A DNA stretch of 64,000 nt from contig DAHWNW010000003.1 of NCBI GenBank assembly GCA_027339745.1, positions 1 to 64,000 on the forward strand, in the 5' to 3' direction. The position numbers and the translations under genes were made by a program. The stretch's first letter is position 1, and every line of letters begins with the position of its first letter. Shown piece by piece: positions 7,256 to 17,843 of this stretch. The DNA is from Nitrososphaerota archaeon (GTDB lineage Archaea > Thermoproteota > Nitrososphaeria > Nitrososphaerales > Gagatemarchaeaceae). Below the pieces are notes generated by a model. The model ran no database searches and was not told the origin of the DNA. It saw nothing but the letters and a program-made list of their open reading frames with translations.

Positions 7256-8644
7256 CTATTGGGCCGTTGTTCTCTTCCGGTATTTTTCGACGAGCTCTGG
7301 CTTTATCCTCTTGATTTCAGCGTCGGAGAGTGGGTCTATGACCTGCCACCCGATATCGAGGGTCTGCTCTATGCTCCTGTCTTCGTAGACTCCCTGCTTG
7401 ACGAACATCTGCTCGAACCGTTCCGCGACCTTCAGGAACTTCCTGTCTGACTCGCTGAGAGCCTCCTCTCCGACGATGGCCGAAAGGGCACGGACGTCCT
7501 TCCCCTGGGCGTAGGACGCATAGAGCTGGTCAGCCATCCCCCTGTGGTCCTCCCTGGTCCTCTGAGGACCTATTCCCTGGTTCATCAGCCTAGAGAGCGA
7601 CTCGAGGACGTCGATGGGCGGGTAGATGCCAGACCTGTCGAGGTCCCTGCTTACGTAGATCTGTCCCTCGGTGATGTATCCGGTGAGGTCGGGGATCGGA
7701 TGTGTCTTGTCGTCCGCCGGCATCGTGAGGATTGGAATCTGCGTTATCGAACCCTTCCTTCCCTTGATTTTCCCCGCCCGTTCATAGAGCGTCGCGAGGT
7801 CGGTGTAAGTGTATCCAGGGTAGCCTCTTCTGCCAGGGACTTCGCTCCGTGCCGCCGCAATCTCCCTGAGCGACTCACAGTAGTTGGTCATGTCGGTGAG
7901 GATGACAAGCACGTGGCTCTCTCTCTCATAGGCGAGGTACTCCGCGGTCGTGAGCGCGAGCCTGGGCGTGAGAATACGCTCCATTGAAGGGTCGGAGGAC
8001 AGGTTGAGGAACAGGACGGTCCTCTCCAGGGCGCCTGTCTCCTCGAACTGCCTGATGAAGAAATTCGCCTCCTCGCTAGTAATCCCCATCGCTGCGAATA
8101 CCACAGAGAAATTCTCCGAGGAATTGAGAACCTTGGCCTGCCTTGCAATCTGGGCGGCGAGAAGATTGTGTGGGAGGCCAGCGGCCGAGAAAAGCGGAAG
8201 CTTCTGCCCCCTGACGAGGGTGTTCATGCCGTCTATGGTGGATATGCCAGTCTGGATGAACTCCGAGGGCTCTTCCCTGCTATAGGGGTTCATGGCTGAG
8301 CCGACTATCTCAACCTTCGTCTTCGAGACGATGGCAGGGCCAGAATCGCGCGGGTTCCCGAGACCAGAGAAGACCCTTCCAAGCATCTCGTCGGAGACCT
8401 GGATTCGTGCGGTCTCGCCAAGGAATCTTACTGAGGTGCCCGTGGTGCTCAGCCCAAGCGTCGAGCCGAATACCTGGACGACAGCCAGTCCAGAACCTGC
8501 GTCGAGGACTTGGCCCCGGACCCTTTCTCCAAGCGCGTTTGTGACCTCGACCATCTCGCCGTAAGCCGCGTGCTCGACCTTTTCAACGAAGAGGAGGGGG
8601 CCCGCGACCTGGGAGACCGTCTTGTAGGAGACCGGCTCTGGCAT
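7256..8644 (-). CDS. atpB: A/V-type ATP synthase subunit B
   Basis: This is the non-catalytic nucleotide-binding subunit of the A3B3 head, 462 aa. The beta-barrel start is [21 protein letters not shown]. The central domain has [28 protein letters not shown], where a canonical P-loop is replaced, as expected for B subunits. The [30 protein letters not shown] segment contributes to the catalytic interface. It starts one base after the atpA stop, consistent with tight translational coupling. Confidence 0.95.
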   Translation of the reverse strand: MPEPVSYKTVSQVAGPLLFVEKVEHAAYGEMVEVTNALGERVRGQVLDAGSGLAVVQVFGSTLGLSTTGTSVRFLGETARIQVSDEMLGRVFSGLGNPRDSGPAIVSKTKVEIVGSAMNPYSREEPSEFIQTGISTIDGMNTLVRGQKLPLFSAAGLPHNLLAAQIARQAKVLNSSENFSVVFAAMGITSEEANFFIRQFEETGALERTVLFLNLSSDPSMERILTPRLALTTAEYLAYERESHVLVILTDMTNYCESLREIAAARSEVPGRRGYPGYTYTDLATLYERAGKIKGRKGSITQIPILTMPADDKTHPIPDLTGYITEGQIYVSRDLDRSGIYPPIDVLESLSRLMNQGIGPQRTREDHRGMADQLYASYAQGKDVRALSAIVGEEALSESDRKFLKVAERFEQMFVKQGVYEDRSIEQTLDIGWQVIDPLSDAEIKRIKPELVEKYRKRTTAQ

Positions 8645-8645
8645 A

Positions 8646-10412
8646 TCAGACCTTGACCTCCTGAATCAGGGCGTGGAACTGCTGGTCCATCTCATCCATC
8701 ACTCCCTTCACGAAGCCGTCGACCTCGCCCTCAGGGGTCCACTTTATCCTTCCTATCTTTATCTTCACAGGGAGAGAAGAGACCTGCGACGCCTGGGCGC
8801 CCGCCTTGATTGCGTCAGCCTCTTTCCGCCCGAACGTGAGGATGGTGTTCAGCATGAGGTACTGCTTCTTCACTGAAGTGTAGGTGTCGACGGCGTCATA
8901 AGCGCTCTGCTGGAGGTAATCCTCTCGGATGCTCTTCGCCACGTCCATGGCCCCCTTCTCAGACTCCGGGAGGGCGTCGTAGCCCACCAGTTGGACGATG
9001 TCGTTGAGTTCTGCCTCTTTTTGGAGGATTCCCAGAGCCTCGGCGCGCATGTCAGGCCATTCCTTGGCAACTTTCTCCTGGTACCACCCCCTCAGATCCT
9101 CGGTGTAGAGCGAATAGCTCGTGAGCCAGTTTATGGATGGGAAGTGCCTTCTTGAAGCCAGGCTAGCGTCAAGGGCCCAGAAGACCCTGGTCACCCTGAG
9201 CGTGTTCTGCGAGACTGGCTCCGAGAAGTCCCCGCCAGGAGGCGAGACTGCTCCTACTACTGTGACGGAGCCGACCCTGTTATCGGGCCCTAGCGCGATG
9301 ACCTTGCCAGACCGCTCGTAGAACTCGGCGAGCCTACTCCCTAGATACGCAGGGTAGCCTTCCTCGCCCGGCATCTCCTCGAGCCTGCCGGAAATCTCCC
9401 TGAGGGCCTCGGCCCACCTAGATGTGCTGTCGGCCATTAAGGCGACATCGTACCCCATGTCCCTGTAATACTCCGCGATGGTGATTCCAGTGTATATGCT
9501 CGCCTCCCTGGCGGCGACAGGCATGTTGGAGGTGTTCGCGACAAGTATAGTCCTCTCCATCAATGGCCTTTTGGACCGCGGATCCTCCAGCTCAGGGAAT
9601 GTCGCCAGGACTTCGGTCATCTCGTTCCCCCGTTCACCGCAACCCACGTAGACGATTATCCGGCTGTCGCTCCATTTCGCGAGCTGCTGCTGGGAGACCG
9701 TCTTGCCGCTCCCGAACGGACCGGGGATCGCCGCGGTCCCACCCTTGGCTACGGGGAAGAAAGTGTCGAAGACCCTCTGTCCCGTAAGGAGCGGAGTGTC
9801 AGGCGGAAGCTTCCTGGCTATCGGCCTTGGGGTCCTGACCTTCCACTTGGTCGCAAGGAAGATGTCGGATTCCTCGTCATGGGTCTTGACCTCGCCTATC
9901 GCCTCTCGTATCGTGAACTTGCCCTCCTTGAGCTCCCTGAGCTCTCCGGAGACCCCCGGCGGTATCATGATCTTGTGCGAGATTAACTGCGTCTCTTGTA
10001 CCGTTCCGATCACCTCGCCCGGAGAGACCTTGCTTCCCTCTTTCTTGGATGGGACGAACTCCCACTTCTTCTTCTCGTCAAGGGCGGGAATGACGAGCCC
10101 CCTGCTGATGAAGTCCCCGCTCTGCTCTCTGAGGACGCTGAGAGGCCGTTGTATGCCGTCGTAAATGGACGTGAGGAGCCCAGGACCCAGATCCACGGAG
10201 AGCGCCTGGCCGGTGTTGACGACCTTGTCACCCGGCCTCACGCCTGTGGTGTCCTCGTAGATTTGGAGGACGGCGGTAGCCCCTTGGAGCTTGATCACCT
10301 CGCCTACAAGGCCGAGTTCCCCGACCCTGACAACGTCGAACATCTTTGCCCTCTCTAGTCCCTCCGCTGTGACAACGGGTCCCGTCACCCTGATGATTGT
10401 CCCGTCCGTCAC
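8646..10412 (-). CDS. atpA: A/V-type ATP synthase catalytic subunit A
   Basis: Catalytic subunit, 588 aa. The Walker A loop GPFGSGKT lies near residue 232, preceded by [13 protein letters not shown]. The A-subunit-specific insertion domain (about 115-190) is present. The segment [13 protein letters not shown] holds the catalytic Glu and [27 protein letters not shown] is conserved. No intein is present, although archaeal A subunits are a known intein host. The start overlaps the end of atpF by four bases. Confidence 0.97.
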   Translation of the reverse strand: MTDGTIIRVTGPVVTAEGLERAKMFDVVRVGELGLVGEVIKLQGATAVLQIYEDTTGVRPGDKVVNTGQALSVDLGPGLLTSIYDGIQRPLSVLREQSGDFISRGLVIPALDEKKKWEFVPSKKEGSKVSPGEVIGTVQETQLISHKIMIPPGVSGELRELKEGKFTIREAIGEVKTHDEESDIFLATKWKVRTPRPIARKLPPDTPLLTGQRVFDTFFPVAKGGTAAIPGPFGSGKTVSQQQLAKWSDSRIIVYVGCGERGNEMTEVLATFPELEDPRSKRPLMERTILVANTSNMPVAAREASIYTGITIAEYYRDMGYDVALMADSTSRWAEALREISGRLEEMPGEEGYPAYLGSRLAEFYERSGKVIALGPDNRVGSVTVVGAVSPPGGDFSEPVSQNTLRVTRVFWALDASLASRRHFPSINWLTSYSLYTEDLRGWYQEKVAKEWPDMRAEALGILQKEAELNDIVQLVGYDALPESEKGAMDVAKSIREDYLQQSAYDAVDTYTSVKKQYLMLNTILTFGRKEADAIKAGAQASQVSSLPVKIKIGRIKWTPEGEVDGFVKGVMDEMDQQFHALIQEVKV

Positions 10413-10756
10413 TGCGCGCTACCCCTGATGTCGACGCCCAGCACCCGCCTGGCGAGCTTGGAGAGTGACTCTCCCTGAGACTCAGCCGAGTCTGTGGGGG
10501 GCATGAAAACCACGAGCGGGATTATGGACGACTCGAATCTCTCCCGCGCAGCCGCGGAGAGCGAACTTCTGACCTCGTCTCCCGCCACAATGAGACCATA
10601 ACCTTCGGAGTTGAAAAGGTCCATGAGCGTCTTTTGGGCGTCTTCCTTGGTGGTGATGAAGGCGTCCTCGACCCCGAGGAGGCGGTAGCCCAGGACGAGT
10701 TCTCGCCCTCCCACTACGGCTATCTTGCCACTCTGGGCCGCCTGTTTTCCACTCAA
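10409..10756 (-). CDS. atpF: A/V-type ATP synthase subunit F
   Basis: The 115-aa Rossmann-like regulatory subunit of the central stalk. KIAVVGGRELVLGYRLLGVEDAF is the usual N-terminal strand-loop-helix. YGLIVAGDEVRSSL and SIIPLVVFMP follow the fold. It overlaps atpA by four bases and sits five bases after atpC, so it is clearly co-transcribed. Confidence 0.9.
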   Translation of the reverse strand: MSGKQAAQSGKIAVVGGRELVLGYRLLGVEDAFITTKEDAQKTLMDLFNSEGYGLIVAGDEVRSSLSAAARERFESSIIPLVVFMPPTDSAESQGESLSKLARRVLGVDIRGSAQ

Positions 10757-10761
10757 TTTGT

Positions 10762-11826
10762 TTAACCGGACAGAATTGTTGACTTTATGTATTCTTCGGT
10801 CATGCCGTACTGCTTTGCGTAGGTGATCCTCCTGACGTTAGACCTTTCGAATTCAGCCTGGATCACGAAAGCGAAGACCGAAGTCAAGGATATCGCCAGG
10901 CTCTTGAACTTAGGCACGTACTTCCTGACTATCAGGTGGTCCATCGCAACTTCGAAGGCGGTCAGGTCGCGGTCCTGCCTATATCTTTCGAGAGGTTCGG
11001 TGATATCCATCCATGGTTCGAGCCGCTTGGCTACCTCGGTCGGTTCAGGAGAGGAGTAAGCGTCCAGTAGCCCGGCGGCGGAAATGAGCCCCCCTTCGAC
11101 TATATGCCTTGAAAACACGTCTCTGCTAACCTCGGCTTCCTTGGCTCTAAGGAAGGTGAGGATATTCCTCTTTGTAACTTCGGTCCGCATGTACTCCCTG
11201 AGTACCCCCTCGTCACCTTGGAGAAACCTCAACTCCTGAAACAGCCTGGAGTAGTATAGGTTCTGGAGGGCGACAGTGAAAACACCGAGGTCCCCTGACT
11301 TGCGGTACTCGCCGAGCCTCTGCAGGAGGACGGCCCCGTAGCCGTACTTCAAGAGGGAGTTGATCACCGCCTCTACGTCGGGCTGCTGCAGGAGGGCATG
11401 GAGTTCGCTCAAGGGTATGGCGCTGGTCGAGATCCCCACCGGGACGTTTCTAGAGGAGACCAGGAAGGCTTCCGTCTGCTCGAGCGTCCTCCCCAGGCTT
11501 TTGGCCGCTATTATCAGTTCGATGTTCTCTATGTCCCACTTTGAGAGGTAGGCCATCAGGGCGTTCTTCCCGAAGATCGGCGCGGCCTGGAGGGCCATTC
11601 TGTTCACGTACACGAGGTGCTTGTTAACTGCTATCTCAATCGACTCCGGAGCCTTATAGGCCGCCTGGGCTGCCTCGATGTCTGAGCCATACCATGTCTG
11701 CTCCAACCGCTGCGCAATCTCGTTCACGTCCTTGCTCTTTGCGAGGTCATCGAGCTGCGCCTTGGTCAAGAAGCCTAGGGAGAGGACCTTAACCGTGCCG
11801 AAACTCGCGCCATATGAGGACTGCAT
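10762..11826 (-). CDS. atpC: A/V-type ATP synthase subunit C
   Basis: The 354-aa all-helical subunit C (eukaryotic d-like) links the central shaft to the proteolipid ring. The three-fold pseudo-repeated helical pattern and the segment LSKWDIENIELIIAAKSLGR are typical. It starts six bases after atpE and is followed five bases later by atpF. No unusual features are seen. Confidence 0.9.
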   Translation of the reverse strand: MQSSYGASFGTVKVLSLGFLTKAQLDDLAKSKDVNEIAQRLEQTWYGSDIEAAQAAYKAPESIEIAVNKHLVYVNRMALQAAPIFGKNALMAYLSKWDIENIELIIAAKSLGRTLEQTEAFLVSSRNVPVGISTSAIPLSELHALLQQPDVEAVINSLLKYGYGAVLLQRLGEYRKSGDLGVFTVALQNLYYSRLFQELRFLQGDEGVLREYMRTEVTKRNILTFLRAKEAEVSRDVFSRHIVEGGLISAAGLLDAYSSPEPTEVAKRLEPWMDITEPLERYRQDRDLTAFEVAMDHLIVRKYVPKFKSLAISLTSVFAFVIQAEFERSNVRRITYAKQYGMTEEYIKSTILSG

Positions 11827-11832
11827 GCAGCG

Positions 11833-12390
11833 CTACTCCTTCGCCAAAATTGCTGCGCGCACGTCCTCGTCATGCGTCCTGAGTAGCTCCTCGAAGGTCA
11901 GGTCTAGGGCCAGGGTGCCGTCACTGCTGGTCGCCCTGAATCCTCCGATCGATGGGAGGTCTGACGAGGCCACCTTGACGCCCAGCTTCCTCAGGACGGC
12001 AGCGTCAGAGCGGCGACAGTCAACGCTCATCGAGCCACCGAGTCTGTTTTCTGCGTATGATGCCATCTTCGTGAGCATCCCCTGGTAGTCCTTCGACTCG
12101 GCGTAGGCGGCCAAGACCTCTCTGAGAGCGGAGAGGTTGGATTCGAGCCGCTTTTCAGTCGCATCGAACATCATCTTCTTGGCTTGGAGCTTCGCCGCCC
12201 CTTCGATCCTGACCCTCTCTCTCTGGGCTGCCACCTCGGCCCCTTTCTTCGCTAGCTCTTGGATGTAAGCCCTCTGCTCAGCGGCCTTCTTGGTGACCTC
12301 GCCCTTCTTGGCCGAGAACTCCGCCTCAAGCGCCCTTATTGTCTCGTCGCGCTTCTCCTCGACCTCTCGGAGCAGAGCTTCGGCGGCCAA
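11833..12390 (-). CDS. atpE: A/V-type ATP synthase subunit E
   Basis: The 185-aa peripheral-stalk subunit. The N-terminal 95 residues are a long charged helix (AALLREVEEKRDETIRALEAE region). The C-terminal part is the globular head-binding domain, with GFRATSSDGTLALDLTFEELL near the end as in other E subunits. It begins ten bases after the proteolipid gene. It is expected to pair with the AtpH-like helix encoded downstream. Confidence 0.9.
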   Translation of the reverse strand: MAAEALLREVEEKRDETIRALEAEFSAKKGEVTKKAAEQRAYIQELAKKGAEVAAQRERVRIEGAAKLQAKKMMFDATEKRLESNLSALREVLAAYAESKDYQGMLTKMASYAENRLGGSMSVDCRRSDAAVLRKLGVKVASSDLPSIGGFRATSSDGTLALDLTFEELLRTHDEDVRAAILAKE

Positions 12391-12399
12391 TCAAGTCGC

Positions 12400-12624
12400 C
12401 TAGAGTATGTTCAGTAGGAGAATTATCCCAAGCACGAATCCGATGATCCACAACGTCTCGGGGATCACGAAGAAGAAGAGCACCTGTCCGAACTTCTCAG
12501 GCTTTTCGGCGATGATCCCCATGCCAGCTGCGCCTATTCCTTGCTGGGCGAGCCCCGTTCCGATCAACCCTCCGGCCATCACTATGGCAGCTGCGATTGC
12601 TAGTTCTGGGCTTACGACCGCCAT
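12400..12624 (-). CDS. atpK: A/V-type ATP synthase proteolipid subunit K (c ring)
   Basis: The 74-aa product is one hairpin of two membrane helices. The first is Gly/Ala rich (AAAIVMAGGLIGTGLAQQGIGAAGMG); the second carries the ion-binding carboxylate in VIPETLWIIG. One hairpin per subunit implies a ring of many single-carboxylate protomers. A Gln in helix 1 and Thr after the Glu resemble part of a sodium-ligand set, but ion specificity cannot be settled here. It is the first atp gene, with its own TATA-like box upstream. Confidence 0.93.
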   Translation of the reverse strand: MAVVSPELAIAAAIVMAGGLIGTGLAQQGIGAAGMGIIAEKPEKFGQVLFFFVIPETLWIIGFVLGIILLLNIL

Positions 12625-12641
12625 GTCTTGGTCCTGGTTTT

Positions 12642-12668
12642 CGGTTCCCTTCGCGAACCGTATTTATG
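12642..12668 (-). promoter_or_regulatory. Promoter and possible operator of the atp cluster
   Basis: CATAAATA (12661-12668) is a TATA-like box about 40 nt before the atpK start. Directly downstream lies an inverted repeat, CGGTTC-7 nt-GAACCG (12642-12660), between the box and the expected start of transcription. It could bind a repressor or be chance. It implies the atp genes can be transcribed separately from nuo. Confidence 0.4.
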
Positions 12669-12732
12669 CGTATCTGATACCTGACTTCCGGCGGCTTGTT
12701 GAGAGACGGCGGACGTCCGAGGAGGGCCACCT

Positions 12733-14205
12733 CTAGGTGAAGATACCGGACGCAGCTGCGTGGGCGAAGGCGATGACCGGCTGGGGAAAGAGCCCGATGC
12801 CTATAATCAACCCGACCAGCACGGCGAAGACAACGACGAAGCCGAACGGCTCCTTCACCTTCTCTGCGCTCTCGCCCTGGTCAAGGTACATCCGCTTTAT
12901 CACCCAGAAGTAATAGCCGAGGCTGAAGGCGCTGTTCAGTATCGCGGCAACGGCTAGCCACGCCAGCGGGGTGTTGATGACCGAGACGAAGATGAGGAGC
13001 TTGCTCCAAAAGCCGCTGAGCGGGGGGATCCCTCCGAGAGCCAGGAAGGAGATTGCGATGGTGAAAGCGGTCACAGGCATCCTCTTAGCAAGGCCATTGT
13101 ATGCGCCGAGGTCCCCCCTCTTCAGCTGCACAATTACTAGCATGGCGGCCAAGAAGGCGGCCCCCTTCGTTATCGCGTGGTTGATTATGTGGAAAAGGGA
13201 ACCGGTCATCCCGAGCATCGCGTTGTAGGAGTACAATCCGGTCTGCTGGCTGTAGGCGAAGATCGCAAATCCCATCAAGATGTAGCCCGCCTGCGCGATG
13301 CTAGAGTAGGCCAGCAGCCGAGTCATGGTCTTTTGGGTCAGCGCTGCAACGTTCCCCAAGGTCATCGTGATTACAGCGAGGACGGCCAAGACGTTCGCCA
13401 AAGTGAAGATTGAGTTCGGGGCGAGCGCGTAGACGGTGGCGACCGCCAGGACCACCCGGATTGCTGCCACGAAACCAGCCTTCTTGGTCGCAGTCGCGAA
13501 TAGGGTGGCGACGGCCGGAGGGGACCCTTCGTAGGCGTCCGGGACCCACATATGGAACGGAACTATTGACATCTTGAACCCGAAGCCTACTACGAAGAGA
13601 AGGATCGCGACACTGACGAGCGGATTGAACGGCTCCGAGGCCAGCTTGGCCACCACCCCAGATATCTGGGTAGTCCCCGCAACGCCGTAGGTCAGACTCA
13701 TAGCGTATAGGATGATGGCCGACGACAAAGCGCCGAGTATGGCATACTTCGTAGCCGCCTCATTGGATTGAACCCTCTTCTTGTCGAAACCTGCCAGGGC
13801 GTAGGTCGGGAGGCTCATCAGCTCCCAGGCGACGAACAGCATCAGGAGGTCGGCGGAGTAGGAGAGGAGTAGCATCCCCAAAGCGGAGAAGACAAGGAGC
13901 GAGTAGTACGACGGCAAGTTCGGCCCGTTGGGGGAGGAGTAGATGGAGACGACGGCCACCGCAAGCGACATTGAAAGCACTACCAGGGCGAAGAGATCTC
14001 CGAGTGCGTCCGAAACCAGGAGGCCGCCAAAAGACGAAACGCTCCCCCCGTAGGCCGCATTCGCTGCGACCATGACGATGGCTATCCCCAACGCGGCGAT
14101 GGAGGCGTAGGCACCCGCCCTGAACCTGCGTCCCACGGCCTGGAGGAGCGGGGTCCCCAGGGCGGCCGCGCCCAGCGCTACAACTGCTACTACGATGTAC
14201 TCCAA
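12733..14205 (-). CDS. nuoN: NADH-quinone oxidoreductase subunit N (antiporter-like)
   Basis: The 490-aa polytopic membrane subunit of complex I has about 14 helices. Conserved proton-path residues are visible: the TM5 Glu in LFVAWELMSLPTYALAGF and the TM7 Lys in GFGFKMSIVPFHMWVPDAYEG. A further Lys pair follows in TATKKAGF. It is the last nuo gene, one base after nuoM, and is followed by the atp promoter. Confidence 0.93.
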   Translation of the reverse strand: MEYIVVAVVALGAAALGTPLLQAVGRRFRAGAYASIAALGIAIVMVAANAAYGGSVSSFGGLLVSDALGDLFALVVLSMSLAVAVVSIYSSPNGPNLPSYYSLLVFSALGMLLLSYSADLLMLFVAWELMSLPTYALAGFDKKRVQSNEAATKYAILGALSSAIILYAMSLTYGVAGTTQISGVVAKLASEPFNPLVSVAILLFVVGFGFKMSIVPFHMWVPDAYEGSPPAVATLFATATKKAGFVAAIRVVLAVATVYALAPNSIFTLANVLAVLAVITMTLGNVAALTQKTMTRLLAYSSIAQAGYILMGFAIFAYSQQTGLYSYNAMLGMTGSLFHIINHAITKGAAFLAAMLVIVQLKRGDLGAYNGLAKRMPVTAFTIAISFLALGGIPPLSGFWSKLLIFVSVINTPLAWLAVAAILNSAFSLGYYFWVIKRMYLDQGESAEKVKEPFGFVVVFAVLVGLIIGIGLFPQPVIAFAHAAASGIFT

Positions 14206-14206
14206 A

Positions 14207-15703
14207 CTAGTGGCTCACCAGTTGGAGCAAATGTTGCACAACAGGGGCCGCCGGCCCGAGCACGAGAATCGAGAAGAACATCATGATGATGAGCGGCACA
14301 AGGTAGAGAGCAAAGACTGCGGCGTCCACGACGTGCAAATCGGTCCCCGAAGCCCTGGCAGAAGCCGGAGATAGGACCGCTCTCTTGATCATCCACAGCA
14401 TATACCCACCTATCATGACCGGGACCAGCACAGCGACCGCTGCGTAGGGCGTCGCATGAATCCCCCCAACAATCACCAGAACCTCGGCGACGAAGCTCCC
14501 GAAGGGAGGGAGGGCCATCGCACCTATGCAGGCGAAGACCAGCAGCGTCCCCATCCTTGGGACAACACTCCGTAGCCCGTTCATCAGAGAGATGTCGGTG
14601 GTCCCGAGCCCACTCTGGATGTAACCAGCGAGCATGAAGAGTGACCCAGCGGTGAAGGCATGCACGAACATCTCGAGGATTGCCCCCTGCATCCCTATGA
14701 TGCTCCCAGACGCCACCGTCGCGAATGAACCGAACACAACGAACCCCATCCCCGCGAGGCTCGTGTAGGCGAACATCGACCTCAGGTTCTTTGAGAGGAT
14801 GGCGACGCCTGCGCCGTAGAACATGGTCACTATCCCGACGGCCATGAACGCCCATGCCCACTGGTGAGACGCTTGGGGGAAGAGCCCGATGCTTATCCTG
14901 ATCAGCCCGTAGCCACCCATGGCCGATTGCACCCCCGCCAGTAGAACCGCCACCGGGGCGGGAGCTTGGGTATAGGCGTCAGGGAGCCAACTGTGCAGCG
15001 GAAACACTGGGAGCTTGATCCCGAAGCCGATAAACGAAGCCAACAGTGGGAGATATTGGATTGAGGCGGGAATCTTCCCCGCCAAGCTCGGGATGTCGAA
15101 AGTCGTAGGGGTCACCCCCATGTAGGCAGCCATCAGGGCCAGCAGTAAAATCATGCTCCCGGTGAAGATGAATATCATGAACTTCATAGCTGCGTACTTC
15201 CTTCTGTCCCCTCCCCAGATCCCGATAAGGAAGAACATGGGGATCATCACGAGGTCCCAGAAGAAATAGAACAGGACGAGGTTGAGCGAGAGAAACACCC
15301 CCATTATTGCCCCCTCGAAGAGGAGGATGAGAGCGTAGTAAGCCGGTTCTGACTTGTGAATCAGCCTTCTTGACCCGACCATCGCGAAGACCGTCAGCAG
15401 GGCGGTAGCGAGGACGAGCGGAGAGCTGAGCCCGTCCACCCCGACCAGATAGCTGACACCAAAGGCTCCCACGCTAACCCAACTGTACTGCTCAGTCAGT
15501 GCATATTGACCCAGCCCCGACTGTCCCAGGCCATTGAAGCCGGTGTAGACGAAGTAGAAGACATACACGGCAAGTAAGAGCTCTGCCATGACCACGGACA
15601 AGGTGAACCAAATCCCCGCTGTCCTGCTCCTGCTGAGCAGGATGTACGAAGGGAAGGACGCTACAATAGGCAGGAACAACAGGATAGAAAGCGTCGGGTT
15701 CAT
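14207..15703 (-). CDS. nuoM: NADH-quinone oxidoreductase subunit M (antiporter-like)
   Basis: The 498-aa antiporter-like subunit. The TM7 motif GFGIKLPVFPLHSWLPDAYTQAPAP is intact. The TM5 position normally held by Glu is Asp here (FFWDLVMIPMFFLIGIWGG), a conservative change. It overlaps the end of nuoL by four bases and precedes nuoN by one base. A second NuoM-like protein is encoded upstream at 17844-19352. Confidence 0.93.
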   Translation of the reverse strand: MNPTLSILLFLPIVASFPSYILLSRSRTAGIWFTLSVVMAELLLAVYVFYFVYTGFNGLGQSGLGQYALTEQYSWVSVGAFGVSYLVGVDGLSSPLVLATALLTVFAMVGSRRLIHKSEPAYYALILLFEGAIMGVFLSLNLVLFYFFWDLVMIPMFFLIGIWGGDRRKYAAMKFMIFIFTGSMILLLALMAAYMGVTPTTFDIPSLAGKIPASIQYLPLLASFIGFGIKLPVFPLHSWLPDAYTQAPAPVAVLLAGVQSAMGGYGLIRISIGLFPQASHQWAWAFMAVGIVTMFYGAGVAILSKNLRSMFAYTSLAGMGFVVFGSFATVASGSIIGMQGAILEMFVHAFTAGSLFMLAGYIQSGLGTTDISLMNGLRSVVPRMGTLLVFACIGAMALPPFGSFVAEVLVIVGGIHATPYAAVAVLVPVMIGGYMLWMIKRAVLSPASARASGTDLHVVDAAVFALYLVPLIIMMFFSILVLGPAAPVVQHLLQLVSH

Positions 15704-17841
15704 ATTGGTAGGTGCACCCCCGATAGGAGAAGGAACAACATCAGGAGGAAGATAAGACCCAGCGCCAAAACTAGGGCGTAGTCTTCGAGCAGCCCCGTCT
15801 GGAGCTTGCGGAAGACGCGGGAGAGTAGCTGTCCAGTCCTCGCGGCGCCGTCGGCAACCTGGTCAATAACATTCACGTCGAACCAGTTCCCTCCAGCCGA
15901 GAACCAAATGGCCAGTGTCCTGGCCCCGTCGTTTACTCTTTCCAGCACCCCTATCTCGAAGTTGTCAAAGGCCCAGTAGGATGCCCTCAGAGGGGCATTG
16001 ACAAAGACCTTGTAATAGACGGCGTTGATGTACCAACGGTTCACGAGGAACTTGTGGATTCCGTGGGCGACCCCCGACTCCTTGACGATGCTCGATGGCG
16101 AGACCACTCTCCGCACGTACAGCTGGACAGAGACGACCAGCCCTACGGCGACGAAACCGAGGGTGATCAGAGAGGAGGCGAAGTTGAACGAGGAGGCCGG
16201 ACTAAGGCCCGAGAAGGAAGCGCCGGAGAACAGAGTATAGATGTATGTGATTGACGAGGCCTGCAGAAACCCCCCGAGGTTGAAGAAGCCCAAGATCCCC
16301 AGGAGCACAGTCCCAGCCGCCAGGACAGAATAAGGTACCCAGCTCAGCGGCGACGGCTCCTTCACCTCATGTCCCACCCCCTCATGGCCGGGCTTGGCTC
16401 TGATGCCATAGAAGACCAACCCAAACATCCTGAAAGCATAGAACGCCGTGAGCCCGGCCGTGGCTGAGCCAACAATGAAGAGGCCATACTGCCCCGCCCC
16501 CCAGGCTGTGGCCAGGATAGCATCTTTGGACCAGAACCCGCTGAGGGGCGGGATCCCTGAAAGCGCGGCCGCCGCGATGAGGAAGACGGAGAAGGTGACC
16601 CGCAGCTTGTCCTTAAGCCCGCCCATCTCGTTGATGTACTTCGTTCCGGTGAGATGGATCAGGAAACCGGCGACCAAGAATAGGGCTGCCTTGAAGATGG
16701 CGTGGCTCATCAGTTGGAATAGACCCGCCGAAAGCCCCTCGGCGAAGTTCGTCGAGAGGCCGGCGAGCCCGAGCGCCAGCATCATGTATCCTATCTGAGA
16801 CACAGTAGAGTAGGCGAGCAGCTTCTTGAGCTCGAAGCCCACCATTGCCTGGGTGGCAGCCAAGAAGGCGGTGAATGCCCCTATCCATGCCACCACCATG
16901 AAGAACGGCTGAATCAGCGCGGGGTTTGAGGCGAGGGCGAAGTAGAAGATCGGGCCGATGCGGGCCACCAATACTACCCCTGCATTCACCATAGTAGCAG
17001 CGTGAATCAGGGCCGACACAGGCGCCGGCCCCGCCATCGCGTCAGGGAGCCACTCCTGTAGGGGGAACTGGGCAGATTTGCCGACCGCCCCGCCAAAAAT
17101 GAGGAGCGCGACAGGGACTAGGAGGCCAGAGGCGGCGAGGGCGGTCGCCCACCCGGTGGTGGTGGCTAGGTCGTGGTAGTTGAACGTCCCCGAGAAGACA
17201 AAGAGGATGAGTATCCCTGCAAGCATGGCAAGATCCCCTATCCTTGTCATGAAGAACGCCTTCATCCCAGCGTGCGACGGCGGGTAGGCCTGCTCCTCTC
17301 CGAGGGCTTTGGACCCGGGAGTCCCAACCCAGTTTTCCGCCTCGTCGTGATAGTAGTATCCTATGAGGGCGTAGCTGCAAAGACCCACCCCTTCCCACCC
17401 GATGAAGAGTCCGAGGAGGTTGTTCGATAGGACGATGAGCTGCATGCTCCCGATGAAGAAGTTCATGAAGAACCAGTACCGCGTGAGACCGCCCTCCCCC
17501 TTCATGTAGTCCACGCTGTACAGCATCACTAGGAAGCTGATCCACGCGACGAGGTTTGCTATGATGATTGTATACGGGTCAGACAGGACTCCGAAGCTGA
17601 CCCCGAGCTCTGGTATCCATGGTACGGAGACAGGGATAATCGAGTTGACCAGGGATACAGTGTTGCCCTGTACCACCGGGATCAGAAGGTCGAGCGCGAA
17701 GAGGGCCGAAAGCAGCGGGAAGAGCACTGCCAACGCGTCCCTGGCCTTCCCCTTGCCGGTCAGAGGCGTCACCACTGTTCCTACGTAGGGGAGGATGAAG
17801 ATCATCCAGACAAAGTAGGATGGGACGGGGACGGCGGTCAT
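15700..17841 (-). CDS. nuoL: NADH-quinone oxidoreductase subunit L (antiporter-like)
   Basis: The 713-aa subunit has the 14-helix antiporter core and a long C-terminal extension (about 500-713), expected to form the lateral helix and anchor. Core motifs: FIGWEGVGLCSYALIGYYYH (TM5 Glu), VGKSAQFPLQEWLPDAMAGPAPVSALIHAATMVNAGV (TM7 Lys region), and the broken TM12 region with PPLSGFWSKD. It lies two bases after the second NuoM-like gene. Confidence 0.95.
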   Translation of the reverse strand: MTAVPVPSYFVWMIFILPYVGTVVTPLTGKGKARDALAVLFPLLSALFALDLLIPVVQGNTVSLVNSIIPVSVPWIPELGVSFGVLSDPYTIIIANLVAWISFLVMLYSVDYMKGEGGLTRYWFFMNFFIGSMQLIVLSNNLLGLFIGWEGVGLCSYALIGYYYHDEAENWVGTPGSKALGEEQAYPPSHAGMKAFFMTRIGDLAMLAGILILFVFSGTFNYHDLATTTGWATALAASGLLVPVALLIFGGAVGKSAQFPLQEWLPDAMAGPAPVSALIHAATMVNAGVVLVARIGPIFYFALASNPALIQPFFMVVAWIGAFTAFLAATQAMVGFELKKLLAYSTVSQIGYMMLALGLAGLSTNFAEGLSAGLFQLMSHAIFKAALFLVAGFLIHLTGTKYINEMGGLKDKLRVTFSVFLIAAAALSGIPPLSGFWSKDAILATAWGAGQYGLFIVGSATAGLTAFYAFRMFGLVFYGIRAKPGHEGVGHEVKEPSPLSWVPYSVLAAGTVLLGILGFFNLGGFLQASSITYIYTLFSGASFSGLSPASSFNFASSLITLGFVAVGLVVSVQLYVRRVVSPSSIVKESGVAHGIHKFLVNRWYINAVYYKVFVNAPLRASYWAFDNFEIGVLERVNDGARTLAIWFSAGGNWFDVNVIDQVADGAARTGQLLSRVFRKLQTGLLEDYALVLALGLIFLLMLFLLLSGVHLPI

Positions 17842-17843
17842 GC

